36,058 nucleotides of DNA from Roseateles sp. (GTDB taxonomy: Bacteria > Pseudomonadota > Gammaproteobacteria > Burkholderiales > Burkholderiaceae_C). The DNA lies in contig JAEUPJ010000043.1 of the NCBI GenBank assembly GCA_016790285.1, positions 1 through 36,058 on the forward strand, written 5' to 3'. Both the position numbers and the translations under genes were made by a program. Under the pieces are notes generated by a model. The model had not been told where the DNA came from, made no database searches, and was given only the letters and a program-made list of their open reading frames with translations. Positions within the stretch are counted from its first letter, which is position 1, and each line of letters starts with the position of its first letter. Shown one piece after another: positions 32,838-36,058 of this stretch.

Positions 32838-33314
32838 ATGGCACGGAGAGTCTTCTTTAGTTTTCATTACGAGCGTGATGTGCGGCGCATCGTGCAGATC
32901 CGAAACTCTTGGGTGGTCAGGCCAGGGGGCGATGCGCAGCCCTTCTACGACAAGGCAGAGTTTGAGGAGGCGAAGAGACGCGCCGGCGGCATCGAGCAGT
33001 GGATCGAAGAGCAGTTGAAAGGGTGCTCCGTCACGGTGGTTCTCTTCGGCGCGGAGACCTACGAGCGCGAATGGGTCAAACACGAGATCAAGCGCAGCTA
33101 TCAACTCGGCAAGGGGATCCTTGCCATCGACATCCAGGGCGTCAAAGACCCGCAGAAGGGTGTCGACGTTCAGGGTCGCAATCCGCTTCTGCACTGGAAG
33201 GCCAACGATGTTCCGTTCACGCAGCTCTACAAGACCTATAGCTGGGTGGGCGACGACGGTTATCGCAACATGCCGGCTTGGATTGAGGCTGCTGCCAAGG
33301 CCGCAGGACGGTAG
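32838..33314 (+). CDS. thsB: ThsB: Thoeris TIR-domain sensor/cyclase
   Basis: This 158-residue protein of the MTH538 TIR-like family (formerly DUF1863) has A-R-R-V-F-F-S-F-H-Y-E-R-D at the start and I-R-N-S-W-V, followed by I-E-Q-W-I-E-E-Q-L-K-G-C-S-V-T-V-V-L-F-G. E-W-V-K-H-E-I contains Glu83, the likely catalytic Glu. ThsB senses phage and makes a cyclic ADP-ribose signal from NAD+ that activates ThsA. It starts 1 base after the thsA stop, with GGGGAGG upstream, so the two form one operon. Only one thsB is present, whereas many loci have several with different phage ranges. The phage trigger is unknown. Confidence 0.93.
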   Translation: MARRVFFSFHYERDVRRIVQIRNSWVVRPGGDAQPFYDKAEFEEAKRRAGGIEQWIEEQLKGCSVTVVLFGAETYEREWVKHEIKRSYQLGKGILAIDIQGVKDPQKGVDVQGRNPLLHWKANDVPFTQLYKTYSWVGDDGYRNMPAWIEAAAKAAGR

Positions 33315-33672
33315 CCACCCCGTCTGCAATGCGGCAGCGCTGTTGGAACGCCAGATCGAAACTTTGACATCCAGCGTGGTCTTGGAGCGAAGCTCAGTTT
33401 CGATACTTTGACCGACAGTTCGAAACTTTGTTATCAAGCTCCCATCTGGGTCGGCGCAACACTTGGGAGAACCGATCTGATCCATTGGCCATAGAGCGCA
33501 AGGCAGTGACTGCAGCCACGAGCGTTCAACGAAACGGGAAAACCATTCGCCGTTGAGTCAGCGGCCCCGCAATTTGAAGTATCTATTGGGAAAACAACTG
33601 CGCTCGATGAATTGCGCTGTCTGAGCTGCCAACCCAGGAACTTGCCTCCAAATCTCTATTTAAAAGCTAACC
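33315..33672. other. Non-coding region: right end R2, then unassigned spacer
   Basis: Positions 33353-33461 hold the second transposon right end. Positions 33462-33672 carry no recognised gene or repeat and become clearly less GC-rich before tniQ (for example CTCTATTTAAAAGC at 33653). No inward-facing end was found here that could be the start of a separate element carrying tniQ. Confidence 0.55.
33353..33461 (+). repeat. Transposon right end R2 (Tn7-like), second direct copy
   Basis: Three same-facing units lie on a 21-base register: TCGAAACTTTGACAT (33356-33370), TTTCGATACTTTGACC (33398-33413) and GTTCGAAACTTTGTTATC (33418-33435). They are followed by 25 bases ending CGCAACA at 33461. Read from the outside, the terminus is TGTTGCG followed by GATAACAAAGTTTCGAAC, matching L1 and resembling the Tn7 TnsB site. 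The unit spacing and TGT...ACA termini fit Tn7-like ends. This is the best-preserved end in the window. Confidence 0.6.
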
Positions 33673-34569
33673 TTGGTCCCTCGCCCCCCAAACGACGCAT
33701 CCGTCCTCGCGCTCTTTCAAGTATTCGCCGCTCACGAGTGTGTTCTGCTAAAGCGGTCCCAAGCACTTCGTAAGTTTCTGGGTGGTCGATCGCGAACGCT
33801 TTTTCAGCCCCTTCCTTACGAACCTGCGCATATCGCTGAACAAGTCTTTCGTGGAAGATTGTCAGCCAGCGATATTATTGCGAATCACAGCTTGGCCAAC
33901 GTGTTGGCTCTCTGTCACGAAGATGCAGAAAAGCCGTCCTACATTAATTCCCTGAAGTTTGCTGAAATGCTTCCTATCAGCAGGGGGGCGACGACTATGC
34001 GCAGCTGTCCTAGCTGTGTTGCAGAAGATCTCAAAAACTACGGTTTCGGATACTGGCGGGCGAGCCACCAATGGTCGGTCCTTCGCCACTGCATCATGCA
34101 CAAAAAGGCTCTGCAGCATGGCTGCGGCCGTTGCGGCAGGTGGAAGCTGGTGAGGACTGGCTGGAGCGAACGTCCAGAAAGTCCATGTTCAGTCTGCGGT
34201 TCCAGGGACAAGATTGCCCTAGAAGTGCCGCAGTCGGACGGCTATGCAGAGTACGTTCGCATCTTCCAGCAGGCTCGGTGGAAGCCCGAAGCTCTATCGC
34301 GGGATGCGCTGAACCGTCTGCGACTCAAGGTTGCACGCCTGCGGCTGGGCGCTTCCAGGCCGACGATCTACGACTTTTTTCAGATGCGCGGGGACAAATC
34401 TATTGCCCTTCGGAATGCGTTGGGCTGTGGCAAATTGACGCCAGCTGAGGTAGAGGCCCTGCATTCCGGCCAATATGTCGGCCCGCGCCCCACCGCCTAC
34501 ATCGCGGGTTTTGCCTATCTGAAGTGGGTTTTGCGATCAGCTGCCAATGACATGCTGCGGCCAAGCTAG
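33673..34569 (+). CDS. tniQ: TniQ/TnsD-family target-selection protein
   Basis: This 298-residue protein has an N-terminal V-P-R-P-P-N-D and the TniQ zinc ribbon: C-P-S-C (112-115) with Y-W-R-A-S-H-Q-W (127-134) and R-H-C-I-M-H (139-144). A second Cys set follows (C-G-R-C at 151-154, P-C-S-V-C at 171-175) with a helical tail. TniQ proteins link a target-binding factor to the AAA+ regulator TnsC in Tn7-like and Tn5053-like transposons. A TTG start at 33673 is used because a stop lies 12 bases upstream and the family begins here; no clear Shine-Dalgarno is seen. It lies just outside R2 and upstream of tnsA, an unusual position. Confidence 0.85.
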   Translation: MVPRPPNDASVLALFQVFAAHECVLLKRSQALRKFLGGRSRTLFQPLPYEPAHIAEQVFRGRLSASDIIANHSLANVLALCHEDAEKPSYINSLKFAEMLPISRGATTMRSCPSCVAEDLKNYGFGYWRASHQWSVLRHCIMHKKALQHGCGRCGRWKLVRTGWSERPESPCSVCGSRDKIALEVPQSDGYAEYVRIFQQARWKPEALSRDALNRLRLKVARLRLGASRPTIYDFFQMRGDKSIALRNALGCGKLTPAEVEALHSGQYVGPRPTAYIAGFAYLKWVLRSAANDMLRPS

Positions 34570-35055
34570 GGCTGCGGAACGAATGGCAGGAAGCGCCAAA
34601 CTTGATTCTTAATCTGCACGCCATTGGAACAAATGGCCGCTTTCCCCGCTGCTATTGGATAGTTTCAGGCAGCTTCTACCAATAGTGTGACATCCCGGGC
34701 GGGGCGCAAGTTCGCTCCCTTGTTGCCTGGTTCTCCTACTATCATGCGCCTCGCCGCAATGCCGCTCGTCGCGTTATTTGCGGAGTCGCGCATGGAGATT
34801 TGCGCGCATTCGCAGCAAAGGATCTAGAGAGCCAGAAAGACAAAAAGCGCATCACCCCTTCGAGTAACGCGCCCCTGCCTGGTCGAATGTTGCCACTCTA
34901 CCGCTGTAGCAAGCCAAGGGTAGCACAACCGGGACAGTTGGCGCAGCTTTGCCAACAATTTTTCGGGCGATGCCCGTATCCGAATGCCACTTGGACCAGT
35001 GCCTCGCTCACTGAGCGTTCGTTCGCCTTATCTCGGGCCGTCCCCGCGGACTCCC
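34570..35055. other. Gap between tniQ and tnsA with an inverted repeat
   Basis: No gene is supported in these 486 bases. CTATTGG (34652-34658) and CCAATAG (34679-34685) form a 7-bp inverted repeat with a 20-base loop, possibly a terminator-like hairpin after tniQ but without a T-run. TGTGACATCCC follows directly. A short frame around 34800-34980 shows no family features. The true start of tnsA may lie within the last 75 bases. Confidence 0.4.
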
Positions 35056-35917
35056 ATGACCGCAGAGAAGCTGCGCAAGCTGATACGTCTGGGGTTCGGC
35101 CAGGGCCGATTTCAACAGTACCAGCCATGGCTCCGCGTACGTCGCAGCTTCTCCTCTCCTGTCTCGAAGCAGCATGTCTTCCAGATTCCCGGCCAAGGAC
35201 GGCACGCGCACTTGCTGTCCGGACTTGAGCACAGCTTTGCCCTGCTTGCGGGCTATCTCGGAGCAATCGAGGTTCGCGAGCAAGTGCCCGTCCATCCGGA
35301 ACCGGCTCGCCATCCTGGATTCGACAGCCAGGGGCGATATCCGATCCGTGGCAGCGATGCCATCTTGCCTGGCCTTCACGACATCGCCAAGGACGCAGGC
35401 ATTGATCCGGGCCGATACCCAGGCACGGCATTGACGTTCGTCATGACGACTGATCTGGTGCTGTTGGTCAAGGATGGCGTCCAGCACAAGCTGGTCTATT
35501 GGCCCGTCAAGCCAAGCGCAGATCTGTGGGGGCCTGGTGGAGTCCGTCGGCGAGAACGGCTGGAGCTTGAAAGGCGTCACGCCGCGCTATCTGGCGCTGC
35601 GTTCGAACTGATGACGGACGAGACAGTCTCTAGCGAATTCCTCTTCAACCTTCGAGCGCATAAGCCGTTCTCGGAAGATCTGGAGCGGCTCAAGACTACC
35701 GAGACACTACAGCGATTTGCTGAGCGATTCAACGACAGTCGCGGCGGCAAGCTCGGCGAGGTGTGGCGAGCAGCTGGGGCGTTCGCTGGAATACACGCAT
35801 TGGATGAGCAGCGCAGGCTCTTCGACGTAGCGGTCTGGCTGGGACTGCTGGATGTACATCTGAGCAAGCCGCTAGGGCCGCATCTGCCGATTTGGTGGGG
35901 AGGATGGGAGCAGCGAA
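35056..35917 (+). pseudogene. tnsA: TnsA-like transposon endonuclease, 3' end cut by IS66 insertion
   Basis: About 287 codons remain. The N-terminal part has G-Q-G-R-F-Q-Q-Y-Q-P-W-L-R-V, typical of TnsA. The restriction-like triad is visible: Glu58 in G-L-E-H-S-F, Asp133 in T-T-D-L-V-L and Lys152 in W-P-V-K-P-S, with V-R-E-Q-V-P after the second helix. TnsA cuts the 5' ends of Tn7-like transposons and pairs with TnsB. The helical C-terminal domain is nearly complete before the IS66 terminus replaces the native end at 35918; the fused frame stops at 35943. ATG 35056 is chosen; ATG 34984 in frame is possible. tnsB and tnsC would be expected downstream, beyond the window. Confidence 0.82.
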
Positions 35918-36058
35918 GTAAGCGTCCGGCAATCCCATCTTGAGAACGGTCGTCGCAGCGATAACGATGCTGTCCAGTTAAGCAAATAGCTGGACACGAT
36001 GGAAGCCGAACAGAGTCGCAAGCGCAGTCGCTACAGCCGTGAGTTGAAGGCCCGGATC
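35918..36058 (+). mobile_element. IS66-family element, right-boundary copy (partial, terminal 141 bp)
   Basis: The element begins GTAAGCGTCCGGC at 35918, inside the end of tnsA, and is the exact reverse complement of positions 1-141. It runs off the window. The 8 bases before it (GCAGCGAA) do not match those inside the left copy, so each copy is an independent insertion rather than one composite unit as far as can be seen. Because both window edges stop at the same base of this repeat, the window is probably an assembled contig that ends where a multi-copy element begins. Confidence 0.7.
35999..36058 (+). CDS. tnpA: IS66-type TnpA, N-terminal 20 codons (partial)
   Basis: ATG at 35999 opens the same 20-codon start as at the left edge (M-E-A-E-Q-S-R-K-R-S-R-Y-S-R-E-L-K-A-R-I), truncated by the window end. 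The basic N-terminus and Y-S-x-E-x-K-A pattern suit the helix-turn-helix of IS66 TnpA. The function is inferred to be accessory in transposition. Confidence 0.6.
   Translation, partial: MEAEQSRKRSRYSRELKARI

Noticed and set aside
31346-33314. Other SIR2/TIR defence types (for example DSR or short prokaryotic Argonaute-associated SIR2)
   Set aside because: The SIR2-STALD plus MTH538-type TIR pair is specific to Thoeris; no Argonaute, HerA or other partner is present.
387-33461. The repeated TTCGAAACTTTG units as integron attC sites or CRISPR repeats
   Set aside because: They lack attC folding symmetry and regular spacers and are few and clustered near gene-free borders, which fits transposase-binding sites.
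34652-34685. Inverted repeat after tniQ as an intrinsic terminator or a transposon end
   Set aside because: There is no T-run, and it lacks the 21-bp unit that defines the other ends.
1-36058. Calling the whole window an IS66 composite transposon
   Set aside because: Each copy interrupts a different gene, no shared duplication is visible, and only one end of each copy is in the window.

Overview
The window is GC-rich with dense, short-spaced genes. Its content (VacJ/MlaA lipoprotein, HAE1-type RND pump, ArnT-like glycosyltransferase operon, TonB-dependent receptor of the Caulobacter/Xanthomonas style, GalNAc/galactosamine catabolism) suggests a Gram-negative proteobacterium, most likely a betaproteobacterium of the Burkholderiales. 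That placement is inference from gene style only.

Layout. Both edges are the same 141-bp start of an IS66-type insertion sequence in inverted orientation (1-141 and 35918-36058). The left copy cuts off all but the last codons of a LysR-type regulator; the right copy cuts the 3' end of a Tn7-like tnsA. From 642 to 3158 lie a WYL-domain regulator divergent from a VOC-fold protein, then an mlaA-like lipoprotein gene. At 3467-7684 an IS21-family element (4494-6994, istA/istB) sits between two genes that have both lost their 5' ends: a sensor histidine kinase on the minus strand and an RND periplasmic adaptor on the plus strand. An intact RND pump gene follows. At 10999-14711 four overlapping genes (GtrA, GtrB-type glycosyltransferase, ArnT-like transferase, ChbG/NaxD-like deacetylase) look like a lipid-linked amino-sugar modification operon.

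From 14822 to 30978 is a carbohydrate-utilisation locus. A minus-strand operon (EamA permease, GatZ/KbaZ, AgaS, BadF-type kinase, AgaR-like DeoR regulator) runs opposite to a plus-strand group (TonB receptor, amidohydrolase, GH36, GH27, ricin-lectin/DUF4874/DUF4832 protein). The 280-bp divergent region carries clusters of CGAAA/TTTCG motifs that fit DeoR/AgaR operators. The genes suggest that alpha-linked galactosamine or N-acetylgalactosamine glycans are bound and cut outside the cytoplasm and the amino sugar is fed into glycolysis through tagatose-6-phosphate.

From 30983 onward the DNA changes character. A two-gene Thoeris anti-phage system (thsA SIR2-STALD, thsB TIR) lies between two directly repeated, about 110-bp transposon right ends built from 21-bp units that resemble Tn7 TnsB sites. 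A matching left end lies at 387-490. Immediately to the right are tniQ and tnsA, both Tn7-like transposition genes. The best candidate for an unusual system here is therefore Thoeris carried as a cassette on a Tn7-like transposon, next to nested or tandem transposon ends.
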